A stretch of 42,335 bases of DNA from Candidatus Nanopelagicales bacterium (lineage in GTDB: Bacteria; Actinomycetota; Actinomycetes; S36-B12): the NCBI GenBank assembly GCA_017854795.1, contig JAFMHB010000011.1:1-42335 (forward strand), written 5' to 3'. The notes under the pieces are model-generated. The model was not told where the DNA came from, did no database searches, and worked only from the letters and a program-made list of their open reading frames with translations. The position numbers were made by a program, and so were the translations under genes. Positions 25,140-34,126 of this stretch are shown here, piece after piece (position 1 is the stretch's first letter; every line of letters begins with the position of its first letter).

Positions 25140-26156
25140 ATGGTCCCAAGTCAGAACGCCCAGTTGTCTGCGGCGTTTTCGGGATCTAACCCCTTAATCA
25201 CAGGGGGTTTAGGCTTCATCGGTTCCCATGTTGCTCGACGACTGGTCGATTACGGGGCCCACGTCACCGTGATCGACAATCTTGTCCCCGAATACGGGGG
25301 TAACTGGTTCAACGTTGCCGACATCAAAGATCGCATTAACGTCCATATTGGCGATATTCGCGATCAGTCCCTGATCGACCAACTTGTCCCTGGCGCTGAC
25401 TTCATTTTCAACCTTGCTGGGCAAACTAGCCACCTTGACTCCATGACCGACCCGCACACGGATTTAGCTATCAATGCAGATGCCCAGCTTTCGATACTGG
25501 AGGCGTGTCGGGGGCAGAATCCGGCAACTCGAGTTGTGTTCGCGAGTACCCGCCAACTCTATGGAAAGCCAGATTTCCTTCCGGTAACCGAAGAGCATCC
25601 CACCCGTCCAGTTGATGTCAACGGGATCAACAAACTTGCTGGCGAGTGGTATCACTTGCTATACCACGACGTTTACGAAATACCAGCATGTGCACTCCGT
25701 CTCACTAATACCTACGGTCCAGGAATGCGCGTCAAAGATGCTCGCCAAACATTCCTCGGTATCTGGATAAAACAAGCACTCAGTGGTGAAACCATCAAAG
25801 TCTTTGGGGACGGACAGCAGCTGCGTGATTTTAATTATGTAGATGATTGCGTCAACGCACTCTTGATTGCCGCAATATCACCCAATGCTGAAGGAAAAGT
25901 GTTCAACCTTGGTAGCAGAGAAGTGATCTCACTGGAAAAACTTGCGCAACTGATCTGCGAGATTGAACCCGGGGCGAGATATGAACTTGTTCCTTTTCCC
26001 GAGGATCGGAAAAAGATAGACATCGGTGACTACTACGCTGATACAACTTTGATTCATAAAGAACTCGGTTGGGAACCAAGCGTGTCATTAACCGAAGGAA
26101 TCACGAAGACTCTGAATTTTTATCGGGAAAACTCGTCGGAATACTGGGGCAAGTGA
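25140..26156 (+). CDS. NAD-dependent epimerase/dehydratase, catalytic Tyr replaced by Asn
   Basis: This extended SDR of 338 residues has an NAD-binding loop GGLGFIGSH, the NLAGQTSHLDSM region, ASTRQLYGKP, LTNTYGPGMRVKDARQTF and LRDFNYVDDCVNA. The position of the usual catalytic YXXXK reads NGINK (Asn161, Lys165), so the canonical Tyr is missing. The pattern DVNGINKLAGEWYH appears to be a coherent subfamily feature rather than a random mutation. It may need another base, or do a non-standard reaction. It leads an operon with a DegT aminotransferase and a GT-A protein, suggesting it prepares or epimerises a sugar nucleotide before amination. The start at 25140 rests on the promoter; 25110 is an alternative. 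Confidence 0.85.
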   Translation: MVPSQNAQLSAAFSGSNPLITGGLGFIGSHVARRLVDYGAHVTVIDNLVPEYGGNWFNVADIKDRINVHIGDIRDQSLIDQLVPGADFIFNLAGQTSHLDSMTDPHTDLAINADAQLSILEACRGQNPATRVVFASTRQLYGKPDFLPVTEEHPTRPVDVNGINKLAGEWYHLLYHDVYEIPACALRLTNTYGPGMRVKDARQTFLGIWIKQALSGETIKVFGDGQQLRDFNYVDDCVNALLIAAISPNAEGKVFNLGSREVISLEKLAQLICEIEPGARYELVPFPEDRKKIDIGDYYADTTLIHKELGWEPSVSLTEGITKTLNFYRENSSEYWGK

Positions 26157-26166
26157 GGGAAGCGCT

Positions 26167-27276
26167 GTGATATCCATGAATGGCTTCAGCCAAGAGCCCG
26201 CTGAAATTCTGGTAGCGGAGCAAGAGGCTGCCACTTCGGTCTTTGCATCCCACTATTACGTACTTGGGACTCAGGTCACTGAATTTGAATCAGAGTGGGC
26301 CGATTACTGCGGTTCCCAACACGCCGTCGGTGTTGCTAATGGTCTTGATGCACTCGAGATCATTCTTCGCACGCAGGGGATCGGGGCCGGTGATCAAGTG
26401 ATCACAACTCCCATGACGGCCGTGGCCACTATTCTGGGGATCATTCGAGCGGGAGCCACACCTGTATTGGCTGACATTGACCCGGAAACAGCATTACTAG
26501 ATCCTGCAAGTGTTGAACGTTGCATCAATGAAAAAACTCGCGCAATTATTCTGGTCCACCTCTATGGACAAGTCCGAAACATGGCTGCATGGCAGAAGCT
26601 TTGCGATTCACATGGGATTGCCCTCATAGAGGACTGCGCCCAAAGCCATGGTGCGCAAGAGAACGGTCTTGGTTGCGGGTCCTTCGGTGTTGCAGGAGCT
26701 TTTAGTTTCTACCCAACGAAAAACCTTGGTGCAATCGGCGATGCCGGCGCTCTAGTGACAAATAATTCGAAAATTGATCAGCAGGCTCGAATGCTTCGAA
26801 ACTACGGCCAAGTCAACCGATACGAACACCATGAAATCGGAATGAATAGTCGTCTTGACGAATTACAGGCAGCCATATTGCGTGTTCGACTCAATTGGTT
26901 GGATGAGTTCACGGCACGCAGAAAGCAGGTGGCACTCCGGTACCGCACAGGAATCACAAACCAGTGGGTGAAATTACTTGCTGCACCGCTGAATCCTGAA
27001 CAACATGTGTATCACCTATTTGTGTTGACAACACCCTTTCGAGATCAAATGCAACAACACTTAGTGGAATCCGGTGTTGAAACACTCATTCACTACCCCA
27101 TCTCTGCTGATCAACAGGTGGCGTTAAAAGGAATCGCAACAGATCCCCACGGCTTACCTTTCGCGCAGGAACATGCCGAGATGTGTTTTTCTATTCCATG
27201 TCACCCGCAACTCACAGATAGAGATCTCGACCATGTGATTGCATCCGTGAACTCGTTTGTCCCGCGGGAGTCTTGA
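26167..27276 (+). CDS. DegT/DnrJ/EryC1/StrS sugar aminotransferase
   Basis: This PLP enzyme makes an amino sugar nucleotide from a keto sugar. The 369-residue protein has the Schiff-base lysine in FSFYPTKNLGAIGDAG (Lys185), the ALIEDCAQSHGA block that binds the cofactor, GMNSRLDELQAAIL, and a YHLFVL segment. FYPTKNLGA with LGDAGA-like continuation resembles the FdtB/QdtB group (3-amino-3,6-dideoxyhexose formation), but the regiochemistry cannot be read from sequence. It follows the SDR gene by 10 bases, with an AGGGAA ribosome site. A start at the ATG at 26176 is equally possible. Confidence 0.9.
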   Translation: MISMNGFSQEPAEILVAEQEAATSVFASHYYVLGTQVTEFESEWADYCGSQHAVGVANGLDALEIILRTQGIGAGDQVITTPMTAVATILGIIRAGATPVLADIDPETALLDPASVERCINEKTRAIILVHLYGQVRNMAAWQKLCDSHGIALIEDCAQSHGAQENGLGCGSFGVAGAFSFYPTKNLGAIGDAGALVTNNSKIDQQARMLRNYGQVNRYEHHEIGMNSRLDELQAAILRVRLNWLDEFTARRKQVALRYRTGITNQWVKLLAAPLNPEQHVYHLFVLTTPFRDQMQQHLVESGVETLIHYPISADQQVALKGIATDPHGLPFAQEHAEMCFSIPCHPQLTDRDLDHVIASVNSFVPRES

Positions 27277-27280
27277 ATCA

Positions 27281-28213
27281 ATGACGGAGCACTTCGTAAC
27301 ACTTTTTGATTCAACATTTTTACCCAACGGTGTGGCCCTTCATAAGTCACTGATGCGGACTACCTCGGACTTTCACCTTTGGGTAATTTGTATGGATGAA
27401 ATGACGGAGCGCGCATTAACTGCTTTGAAAATGGCACATGTAACCTCAATTCCTCTTGGATCAGTGGAAACCCCTGAGTTACTTGCCGTTAAGAATTCGA
27501 GGTCTATCGCTGAGTATTGCTGGACCCTCACACCTTTCAGTGTTGATTTTGTTTTCGAGCGCGCTCCAGAGGCACAACGGGTGACCTACATTGATGCCGA
27601 TGTATGGTTCACCAAGTCACCCGAGTTGATCTTGGCGGAGATGGAATCGGCGGATTCACTCGTTACGCCGCACGCTTATTCCCCTGAACACCGCGAGCAC
27701 ATCAAGTTCGGCATTTACTGTGTTCAATTCATGCCCTTTACCAGAAATGGATCAACTGACATCCGTCGCGATTGGCAAAGCAAATGCTTGGACTGGTGTT
27801 ATGCGATCGATGAACCAACACGTTTCGGTGATCAGAAATACCTAGACGCATGGACGGATCGATTTGGGGGCCGAGTGCATGTACTCATGGCAGTGGAAAA
27901 AACCCAAGCCCCTTGGAACGCGCTGAGTTATGATCCGGATTCCGCAGTGCTCTACCATTTTCACCGATTACGTTTGGTGAATACCCATCGTGCTTATCTG
28001 GGAACCTACCGTCTCCCCAGTAAGACCATTCGCACTCTCTATCGCCCTTATCTCACCGATATTCGAGAATCACTGGCCGAACTGGATCAAATCGGCATCC
28101 CATTCAAGCCTCAAACTCAGCCGCTCACTGGTTGGGCTCTTGCTAAAGACTGGTTGGACTTTCATCGTCACAACTGGCGCAGTCCACTAGCTCCCTACTC
28201 ACTAACGTATTGA
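27281..28213 (+). CDS. GT-A fold glycosyltransferase, GT8-like
   Basis: The 310-residue protein starts HFVTLFDSTFLPNGVALH and has an evident donor/metal motif VTYIDADVWF (Asp105, Asp107). Before this comes a SIAEYCWTLTPFSVDFVF segment that acts like the GT8 pre-DXD helix, and a late YHFHRLRL motif follows, where His could be the third metal ligand. It probably transfers a hexose or amino sugar made by the two preceding enzymes. The start at ATG 27281 is 4 bases after the aminotransferase stop. The gene ends 8 bases before the convergent membrane protein. Confidence 0.75.
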   Translation: MTEHFVTLFDSTFLPNGVALHKSLMRTTSDFHLWVICMDEMTERALTALKMAHVTSIPLGSVETPELLAVKNSRSIAEYCWTLTPFSVDFVFERAPEAQRVTYIDADVWFTKSPELILAEMESADSLVTPHAYSPEHREHIKFGIYCVQFMPFTRNGSTDIRRDWQSKCLDWCYAIDEPTRFGDQKYLDAWTDRFGGRVHVLMAVEKTQAPWNALSYDPDSAVLYHFHRLRLVNTHRAYLGTYRLPSKTIRTLYRPYLTDIRESLAELDQIGIPFKPQTQPLTGWALAKDWLDFHRHNWRSPLAPYSLTY

Positions 28214-28221
28214 TTGCCGCA

Positions 28222-29328
28222 TCAAAGGCTTGTAACTTGGTTGTAAAAAATAATCAACTGATCCAGTGAACCAACATTGTGTAAATAGGGTGTTCCGTCC
28301 ATCCCTACCCATACGGACAACGGGACAACTAGCCAAGCCAGTGCTTCAACATAGACAAAGTCTCTCGAGCTGAATAGATCTGTTGAGCGCGCAAAAACGA
28401 CCGTCATGATTGACAGGCTCAACATGGAGGTCATGACAAAAACCCGCGTGTGATCCAACGTAAAGACGGCGGGAATCAAACACAGTAAAAATGCGGCAAA
28501 AAGAACAACCTGTTGTTTGCGCCGAACCGACAGGCTTACAACCACAATAAGCCCCCAAGATCCCGCGAAAAGTGAAAGCAGAAATACGGCCCAAAAATTG
28601 ACTGAGGTTACAAGTGAAATGCGGAACCACTCCGCGGTCCAAAATGCACCACGGCCAAATGCCCCTGATTCCGAACTCAGGGTGAGTATCAATGTCAGTG
28701 CTAGTTTTCCAGAAATTAATCCACTGAGTGTGAATAAAAGTTTCCTTGGACTCAAAAAGTCTTGCGGAAGGCGGTCCCGCATGGCCACAACAACGAGGTA
28801 GGCGGCAAGAACAGCGAAAACAGACTGTTCGAAGTGCTGGAAACCAAGAATCACTCCACCAAGAAAAATTAAGGGTGTCTTGTTGTACATCCACGACAGC
28901 AGAACCAGCGCGAAGCCGATTACGGTAAAAGGGTCATAACTGCCAAGAAAAATCAAAAGTAAGGCCACCCAAGGAGAGAGGATTACCAATCTAAATGCCA
29001 TGAATCGTGACCTTCGGGGCGTCATTGCGGCAACCCACCAGAGCGTGAGAACCAATGCCGCCGCAAGCGCAACAACGTGCAATCCCAGAAAGACCACGGG
29101 ATCGCTATTTCCGACAATTGTAAAAATGAATGAACCAATCGGGCTTGTCGCAGAAAAGGCTGAATATTGCGACAGTTCCTTAAACGGCCAACCGAAAGCT
29201 GAATCCGCCGCCGTGGCAATCCCAGGTATGGTGCTCAATCCAACTCGCGTTACGGCCCACAATACAGAGGCGGCGACGAGTGCTAAAGCGATCCCGGGAA
29301 TCTTGGATCGGACTGGTTCACCCACCAT
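28222..29328 (-). CDS. Polytopic membrane protein, unknown, GT-C-like plan
   Basis: This 368-residue protein has about nine or ten hydrophobic segments and short loops. The first outward region (IATAADSAFGWPFKELSQYS) is polar with an acidic residue, and a later outward stretch reads FTLDHTRVF. I do not recognise a family; the plan is compatible with a small GT-C transferase or a membrane partner for the GT-A-like protein encoded immediately upstream, with which it shares a one-base TAATG overlap. No large C-terminal domain is present, unlike the two bigger membrane proteins. Confidence 0.6.
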   Translation of the reverse strand: MVGEPVRSKIPGIALALVAASVLWAVTRVGLSTIPGIATAADSAFGWPFKELSQYSAFSATSPIGSFIFTIVGNSDPVVFLGLHVVALAAALVLTLWWVAAMTPRRSRFMAFRLVILSPWVALLLIFLGSYDPFTVIGFALVLLSWMYNKTPLIFLGGVILGFQHFEQSVFAVLAAYLVVVAMRDRLPQDFLSPRKLLFTLSGLISGKLALTLILTLSSESGAFGRGAFWTAEWFRISLVTSVNFWAVFLLSLFAGSWGLIVVVSLSVRRKQQVVLFAAFLLCLIPAVFTLDHTRVFVMTSMLSLSIMTVVFARSTDLFSSRDFVYVEALAWLVVPLSVWVGMDGTPYLHNVGSLDQLIIFYNQVTSL

Positions 29329-30194
29329 TACGACTCCACCTTTGTGCCGCTATGCATAGAACCTTGAAGGAACAGTCCCGGTTTGATCCAATAACATTCG
29401 ACAGGCGTTGCTTTCATTTCCATAATGAGCTGATTAAGTCGCCAGTCAATAGGAATGCTGGGAAGGATTCCTTGAACCTCTATCGCACTCCCGAATTCAC
29501 GAGCAAAATGGAGCGAATACATATTTGCGCACACCGTGTTTGAGATTGCCGGGGAAATCCCCAGTAACTCTGATTCATTCGAGAGAGTGAGTACAGAATT
29601 ACCGCCTGAGACAATCCCGTCTACCCTCAGTTCAATAGTGTCAATGGATTCTGAAAGATTGATAAAAACGCGACTCGAGTGGCCGTTGAGAAATTCAATT
29701 ATGGTTTGCAACATACCCGCTGTCGTCACAATATTTCCGAAACGGGCATCGTCCTCAATAATCAGCACCCAATCAGCTCCGCTGGCAACCCCCTCTTTCA
29801 ATAAACGCAGATGGGACAGGTCAATGTTGGCGAGGCGGGCAAGTGAACTTGAATTAAATACATAGGAAATAGCCCTCTTAACAAACATGCCACCGAAGAA
29901 TGTGATCCCGTGTTTACGGGAGGAAGTTGAGCATCCCGACCCCGAGACGTATTCATCCCAGGCCTTTTCAATCAGAACCTGATTCCAAGCTGATCTAACC
30001 CGGTCAACGACCCCAATCACTTTGCCGCTTGACGGGAAATCGTTTCGATCACTTATGAGTGTTACAACATTGATTCCGAGTTGCTGCATGGCATTAGCTA
30101 GCTCAATAATTCTCTGGGATGCCTGACCCTCTGAATTGAAGCGTGAATGAGGGTAAGTCACCAGCCCTATGAATATTTTTGGAGTATTACCCAC
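29328..30194 (-). CDS. GT-A-like protein with EDD motif, unknown specificity
   Basis: The 288-residue protein starts IFIGLVTYPHSRF and includes GADWVLIIEDDARFGN, an acidic triad like the metal site of GT25- and GT2-type transferases. It also has IDLSHLRLLKEGV just ahead of it, as in procollagen-glucosyltransferase-like folds. The remaining sequence is not recognised. It is coupled (TAATG) to a membrane protein of unknown function, suggesting a paired unit. The GTG start at 30194 has a leaderless promoter. Glycosyltransferase activity is likely but not certain. Confidence 0.55.
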   Translation of the reverse strand: MGNTPKIFIGLVTYPHSRFNSEGQASQRIIELANAMQQLGINVVTLISDRNDFPSSGKVIGVVDRVRSAWNQVLIEKAWDEYVSGSGCSTSSRKHGITFFGGMFVKRAISYVFNSSSLARLANIDLSHLRLLKEGVASGADWVLIIEDDARFGNIVTTAGMLQTIIEFLNGHSSRVFINLSESIDTIELRVDGIVSGGNSVLTLSNESELLGISPAISNTVCANMYSLHFAREFGSAIEVQGILPSIPIDWRLNQLIMEMKATPVECYWIKPGLFLQGSMHSGTKVES

Positions 30195-30206
30195 CTTGGA
30201 ACCCTA
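30195..30206 (-). promoter_or_regulatory. Leaderless -10 element for the 29328-30194 gene
   Basis: TAGGGT (30206-30201, minus) lies 6 bases before the GTG at 30194. No ribosome site is present. Confidence 0.55.
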
Positions 30207-30234
30207 TCGCGGGTAAGGGTATTCAACCATTTAC

Positions 30235-30246
30235 TAGGCTTTAGAC
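30235..30246 (+). promoter_or_regulatory. Leaderless -10 element for the 30247 GT2 gene
   Basis: TAGGCT (30235-30240) lies 6 bases before the ATG at 30247, with the same hexamer and spacing as the pseF element. Confidence 0.55.
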
Positions 30247-31041
30247 ATGTCAGTAGAGGAGTTAGATGACTCTCCACTCCTACTGAGTGTTATCACCGTT
30301 GTCAGAGACAACACATCCGGTTTTATCGAAACCTTGAACTCACTAAAGGAGCAATCGCTATCGGAATTCAATTGGGTGGTCATTGACAGTTCGGGGGACA
30401 AGAACGTCATCCCTGCCCTCTTGGAGGCTTCCTGCATATCCGCTGATTACCTCTGGGTTGAACCAGAGGGTATTTACCCCGCAATGAACGTAGGAGCGCG
30501 AATCTCACAAGGTCGTTATCTATATTTCCTAAACTCAGGTGACACATTATTCAATTCCGAAACCCTTAGACGCGTCGATGAGGATTTGGCCGCAACCTCT
30601 TCACTATGGGCCTTCGGAAACGTAGATTTTTGGAACCAAAAAGGCCGGAAGCTCACTGAACCAAATTGGGATTACGTTTCAGAGCAACAACATAGATTCG
30701 CTCGCGGAAGATTCCCTAGTCACCAAGGTGTTTTTGTTGAAAAGCAAACCTTTGAGGCTCTGGGCGGGTTTGACACCCAATTCTCAATCGCCGCCGATTA
30801 CCACATGATCTGCCAGCTCTCTCAAATTGAGACTCCACTTGAACTCGGGTTCGTTGTCGCAAACTTCACTCAAGGGGGTGCCTCGACTTTGTCATGGCGC
30901 ACAGCACAAAAGGAATTTCGTAGGGCCCGAAAGATCGTGTTCCCGTTGAACCTAGTCGACCGACTTGAGGAATTGGGCTTCGGAGTGAAAGCCTACGCAT
31001 CTCACATCATCGCCAGCCGCCGTTCAACCTCCGGGCAATAG
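30247..31041 (+). CDS. Family 2 glycosyltransferase
   Basis: The 264-residue protein starts LLSVITVVRDNTSGFIETLNS and has the FLNSGDTLF motif (Asn96-Asp99) that replaces DXD in the WcaA-like branch of GT2. A GVFVEKQTFEALGGFD segment and an ADYHMICQL acceptor-side motif follow. It is cytoplasmic, with no membrane helix seen. The ATG start at 30247 has a leaderless promoter and no ribosome site. Its stop codon TAG forms the first three bases of a hexamer that may drive the next gene. Confidence 0.9.
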   Translation: MSVEELDDSPLLLSVITVVRDNTSGFIETLNSLKEQSLSEFNWVVIDSSGDKNVIPALLEASCISADYLWVEPEGIYPAMNVGARISQGRYLYFLNSGDTLFNSETLRRVDEDLAATSSLWAFGNVDFWNQKGRKLTEPNWDYVSEQQHRFARGRFPSHQGVFVEKQTFEALGGFDTQFSIAADYHMICQLSQIETPLELGFVVANFTQGGASTLSWRTAQKEFRRARKIVFPLNLVDRLEELGFGVKAYASHIIASRRSTSGQ

Positions 31042-31051
31042 GATCACACAC
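31039..31051 (+). promoter_or_regulatory. Leaderless -10 element overlapping an upstream stop codon
   Basis: TAGGAT (31039-31044) lies 7 bases before the ATG at 31052. Its TAG is the stop of the preceding GT2 gene. Confidence 0.45.
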
Positions 31052-32251
31052 ATGCAGGTCAATCTCGAAAGGTCCTTCCTAGGAAAAATTGGGCTCCAGG
31101 TCGGCAAAGTCTTTCCCCAATTTGACGCCACTGTTTGGCAGGTGAAACGCAGACGGTACTGCTCAAAACAACTCAAGGCTCTGTCCTTGGTGGCCTCCCA
31201 ACTTCCAAATGATGGCAAAACTCAAAGACCGATCCATCTGGTTGTTACTGCTCACCACGGACCAGATGCACCTAATTGGCACATAGCTGGAGGCAATATC
31301 GGGTTTGAGACCTACCTTTCAGCTGTTGAACTCCTTGGTGAAGAAAACGTCTCACTTTTTGGTGCCCGCAAAGACGAACCTGAAATTTCCTGGCACTCGC
31401 GGCTACTGGAACTGATGGCCGAAAAAAAAGCGACACATCTCATCGGCCAAATAGAAATTGACCCTAATCAAGCCTTGAACTGGTCCTGGGATGTCTTGGC
31501 AACCGTTTTTAAAGAACACTGGGACGGTGTCTTTATCGGGTTAATGTACGACTCGGCATTTGAATGGCTGCGCCTCAAGACAAAGAGGGTAGGCAAGATC
31601 TACCCGAGGGTACTCTACGTTGATATTTGCGAACCTATTACAGGCTATGTCGTTCCTGGTCGGTCAGAGGTGGGTCCAGTAACAATGCCCATGAGTCAAG
31701 CTAGTGTGAATCGAATTGATGAGTACGTGAGCGGCTTAGAAAAATTGCACCAGGTCTCATTTATTGGTGCCCTTTATGACTACCGAGTTGAGTTGATCGA
31801 TGCTCTAAAGTCAGATGGGTTCGACGTCGTTGTAAACCCTCACCGACCTGACACCACGTTGGATTACCTTGAGAGCCGCACAAATCAACCAACTTACCTG
31901 GACTATATGGCAGGACTTGCGCAGAGTGAGTTGACCATTAACTTTTCACTCGCTAGCGGCGGTCCCCACGAGCAGTACAAAATCAGAGTCCAAGAAGCAT
32001 CCCTCGTTGGGACCATTTGCCTTACCGATGATCGCGAGCGAACCCGATTGTTTTTCGAACCCAATGAATACCGATTCTTCGAATCAATTAGCTCAATTGA
32101 AAAAGTTGTCGAGTCAGCTCTTAGCGAGCCAAATCAACTAGCCTTGGATCAAAGTGCCGCCAGGGAGAGAGCTCATGTTCTTGCCCAAGCAGATTTCTGG
32201 GGAAAGATAAATGATACTTTGGAAATTCGGCGACTTCGAACGTTGACCTGA
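31052..32251 (+). CDS. Putative GT-B glycosyltransferase, CgeB-like
   Basis: The 399-residue protein has a basic N-terminus, a central VVTAHHGPDAPNWHIAGG region, and a C-terminal half with QVSFIGALYDYRVELIDAL, a DYLESRTNQPTYLDYMAGLAQSE stretch cut by insertions, and YKIRVQEASLVGTICLTDD. That last block resembles the donor-site RXFEALACG segment of CgeB-like and group 1 GT-B enzymes. I am moderately sure of the fold and do not know the substrate. It ends 4 bases before the convergent UDP-xylose synthase gene. Confidence 0.55.
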   Translation: MQVNLERSFLGKIGLQVGKVFPQFDATVWQVKRRRYCSKQLKALSLVASQLPNDGKTQRPIHLVVTAHHGPDAPNWHIAGGNIGFETYLSAVELLGEENVSLFGARKDEPEISWHSRLLELMAEKKATHLIGQIEIDPNQALNWSWDVLATVFKEHWDGVFIGLMYDSAFEWLRLKTKRVGKIYPRVLYVDICEPITGYVVPGRSEVGPVTMPMSQASVNRIDEYVSGLEKLHQVSFIGALYDYRVELIDALKSDGFDVVVNPHRPDTTLDYLESRTNQPTYLDYMAGLAQSELTINFSLASGGPHEQYKIRVQEASLVGTICLTDDRERTRLFFEPNEYRFFESISSIEKVVESALSEPNQLALDQSAARERAHVLAQADFWGKINDTLEIRRLRTLT

Positions 32252-32255
32252 TGAA

Positions 32256-33200
32256 TTAAGTCGTTTTCGCTATTTCCCTGAAATAGGCAATTGTCTTGTC
32301 GAGTCCTTCATCCAAGGCAATCGTTGGCTCCCAAGCCAATTGTTGCTTGGCACGAGTGATGTCTGGCTGCCTGCGAACGGGGTCGTCCTGAGGTAGTGGC
32401 CTGAACTCCATAAGGCTCGTTGTCGGGATCTTTTCGACAATCATCTCGGCAAGCTCTTTAACCGTGAATTCACCCGGGTTACCTAAATTGATTGGTCCAG
32501 TGATCGCTGCATCGCTGTTCATCATGGCAAGTAGGCCATCAATTAGATCGTCCACATAGCAGAATGAACGAGTCTGGCTCCCATCCCCATAAAGGGTGAT
32601 CGGGGAGCCCGTGAGTGCTGACATGACGAAATTGGAAACCACCCGGCCGTCTTGGGGGTGCATGCGCGGGCCGTAGGTATTAAACAAACGCACCACTTTT
32701 ATTTCAAGGTTATGTTGCCGCCAATAATCAAAGAACAAAGTCTCAGCTGCGCGCTTACCTTCGTCATAACAAGCCCGGGGACCAATCGGATTTACATTTC
32801 CCCAGTAATCCTCCGTTTGCGGGTGTACCTGTGGGTCTCCGTATACCTCTGAAGTAGAAGTGAGGAGTACACGTGCCTTTGTTCGCTTGGCTAAACCGAG
32901 CATATTTATGGAACCATGTACAGCAGTTTTTGTTGTCTGAACGGGGTCACGTTGGTAGTGAATTGGTGACGCGGGGCAAGCCAAATGGTAAATCTGATCA
33001 ACTTCGACAAAGAGAGGGAACGTTATATCATGACGCAATAACTCAAAATTGGGATGCGGCAGCAGGTGCGCAACATTTTTGCGTGTAGAGGAATAGAAGT
33101 TATCGACACACAGAACCTGATCTCCCGCGTTGAGAAGACGTTCACACAGGTGAGAACCAATAAAACCTGCGCCACCTGTTACTAGAACTCGATTAGACAT
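32256..33200 (-). CDS. uxs: UDP-glucuronate decarboxylase (UDP-xylose synthase)
   Basis: This enzyme converts UDP-glucuronate to UDP-xylose. The 314-residue protein has [39 protein letters not shown], the catalytic YDEGK (Tyr145, Lys149), [18 protein letters not shown] and [11 protein letters not shown], all diagnostic for UXS over related SDRs. It needs UDP-glucose dehydrogenase, which is not in the window. The ATG at 33200 follows AAGGGAG, which overlaps the stop of the upstream GT2 gene 11 bases away, so the two are co-transcribed. It implies xylose in the final glycan. Confidence 0.95.
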   Translation of the reverse strand: MSNRVLVTGGAGFIGSHLCERLLNAGDQVLCVDNFYSSTRKNVAHLLPHPNFELLRHDITFPLFVEVDQIYHLACPASPIHYQRDPVQTTKTAVHGSINMLGLAKRTKARVLLTSTSEVYGDPQVHPQTEDYWGNVNPIGPRACYDEGKRAAETLFFDYWRQHNLEIKVVRLFNTYGPRMHPQDGRVVSNFVMSALTGSPITLYGDGSQTRSFCYVDDLIDGLLAMMNSDAAITGPINLGNPGEFTVKELAEMIVEKIPTTSLMEFRPLPQDDPVRRQPDITRAKQQLAWEPTIALDEGLDKTIAYFREIAKTT

Positions 33201-33211
33201 ACATGGCTCCC

Positions 33212-34126
33212 TTATTTCTTTTTTCGGTAACGCAGAAATTGCTGCACTAAGCCTAGTGTCGTCGCCTGATAAACCGATCTATTCAGGTAGCGATCGGCCT
33301 TTGAGTCGACTTCAATCAAAGGATGCTTTAAAGGGAACTGTATTTCTTCTATCGACTGAAGAGATGGAGGAACTTCCCGAGTGTGTGTTGCTTCACTCCC
33401 CCAACCAATATTCTCCACCAAATTCACATTGGGTACTACGGTAAGCGCCTCGTGGCGCATGGCAGCATTAACTAATTGAATATCCCAAGTATCGATGGCC
33501 ATTTTGGCCATCAATTCAAAGTTTGCAGACCAATAGACAAAAGCAGCCGGTGAGTAGCCAACCGCCTTAAACAGTTGTCGATTAGAAAGTCCCTTATCCC
33601 TCCACCGTTGAATATCTAATGAATAGAGGTCCCAACGATCGCGCCAGGTAGCCCATCCCCATACCTGAGGGATAGCAGAGAATCGGTATGAGAATTCGGC
33701 CGAACGTCCCTGAACCGGCAATCGGTTTGATCCACTAATACACCACACTCGTCGGTCGAATCGAAACTTGTCAAGGAGTTCGGAACTATATTGGAAGAAA
33801 GAAATTGCGGGAATAACATCATCTTCAAGAATTATTCCTTCACTCACGTGGGTGAAGAACCAATTTATTCCAGACGTGACACCTTCAGCGCAACCTAAAT
33901 TGCTCTCCTGAAAATGGGTGGAAACTTCACAACCCCAATTGAATTCATTCACAAGGCTCTGGGTCTCGGCAACCAGAGTCCTATCTGTTTCGACATTGTT
34001 CCTTGGTCCATCAACAGCAAAAAAAATTCTCACGGGTTTAACCTCACGCAATCTTTCAATCAGCTTGCGTACCTGATCAGGTCGATTGAATCCAAGAACC
34101 AAAACTGGAACTTCAAGGTGTTTCAT
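33212..34126 (-). CDS. GT-A glycosyltransferase (GT2/GT13-like), second copy of the EDD/WGWATW type
   Basis: The 304-residue protein starts [17 protein letters not shown] and has [15 protein letters not shown] (Glu101-Asp103) and [12 protein letters not shown]. It is a clear paralogue of the 24177-25106 protein; both also share a LVENIG segment near the C-terminus followed by a His-Thr pair. It is a candidate xylosyltransferase because it is co-transcribed with the UDP-xylose synthase gene (inference). Its start overlaps the DUF2304 gene by 14 bases. Confidence 0.85.
   Translation of the reverse strand: MKHLEVPVLVLGFNRPDQVRKLIERLREVKPVRIFFAVDGPRNNVETDRTLVAETQSLVNEFNWGCEVSTHFQESNLGCAEGVTSGINWFFTHVSEGIILEDDVIPAISFFQYSSELLDKFRFDRRVWCISGSNRLPVQGRSAEFSYRFSAIPQVWGWATWRDRWDLYSLDIQRWRDKGLSNRQLFKAVGYSPAAFVYWSANFELMAKMAIDTWDIQLVNAAMRHEALTVVPNVNLVENIGWGSEATHTREVPPSLQSIEEIQFPLKHPLIEVDSKADRYLNRSVYQATTLGLVQQFLRYRKKK

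Noticed and set aside
28346-28894. 182-codon open frame on the minus strand in another frame
   Set aside because: It overlaps the membrane protein gene on the same strand, and the Cys/Arg-rich translation lacks hydrophobic segments or known motifs.
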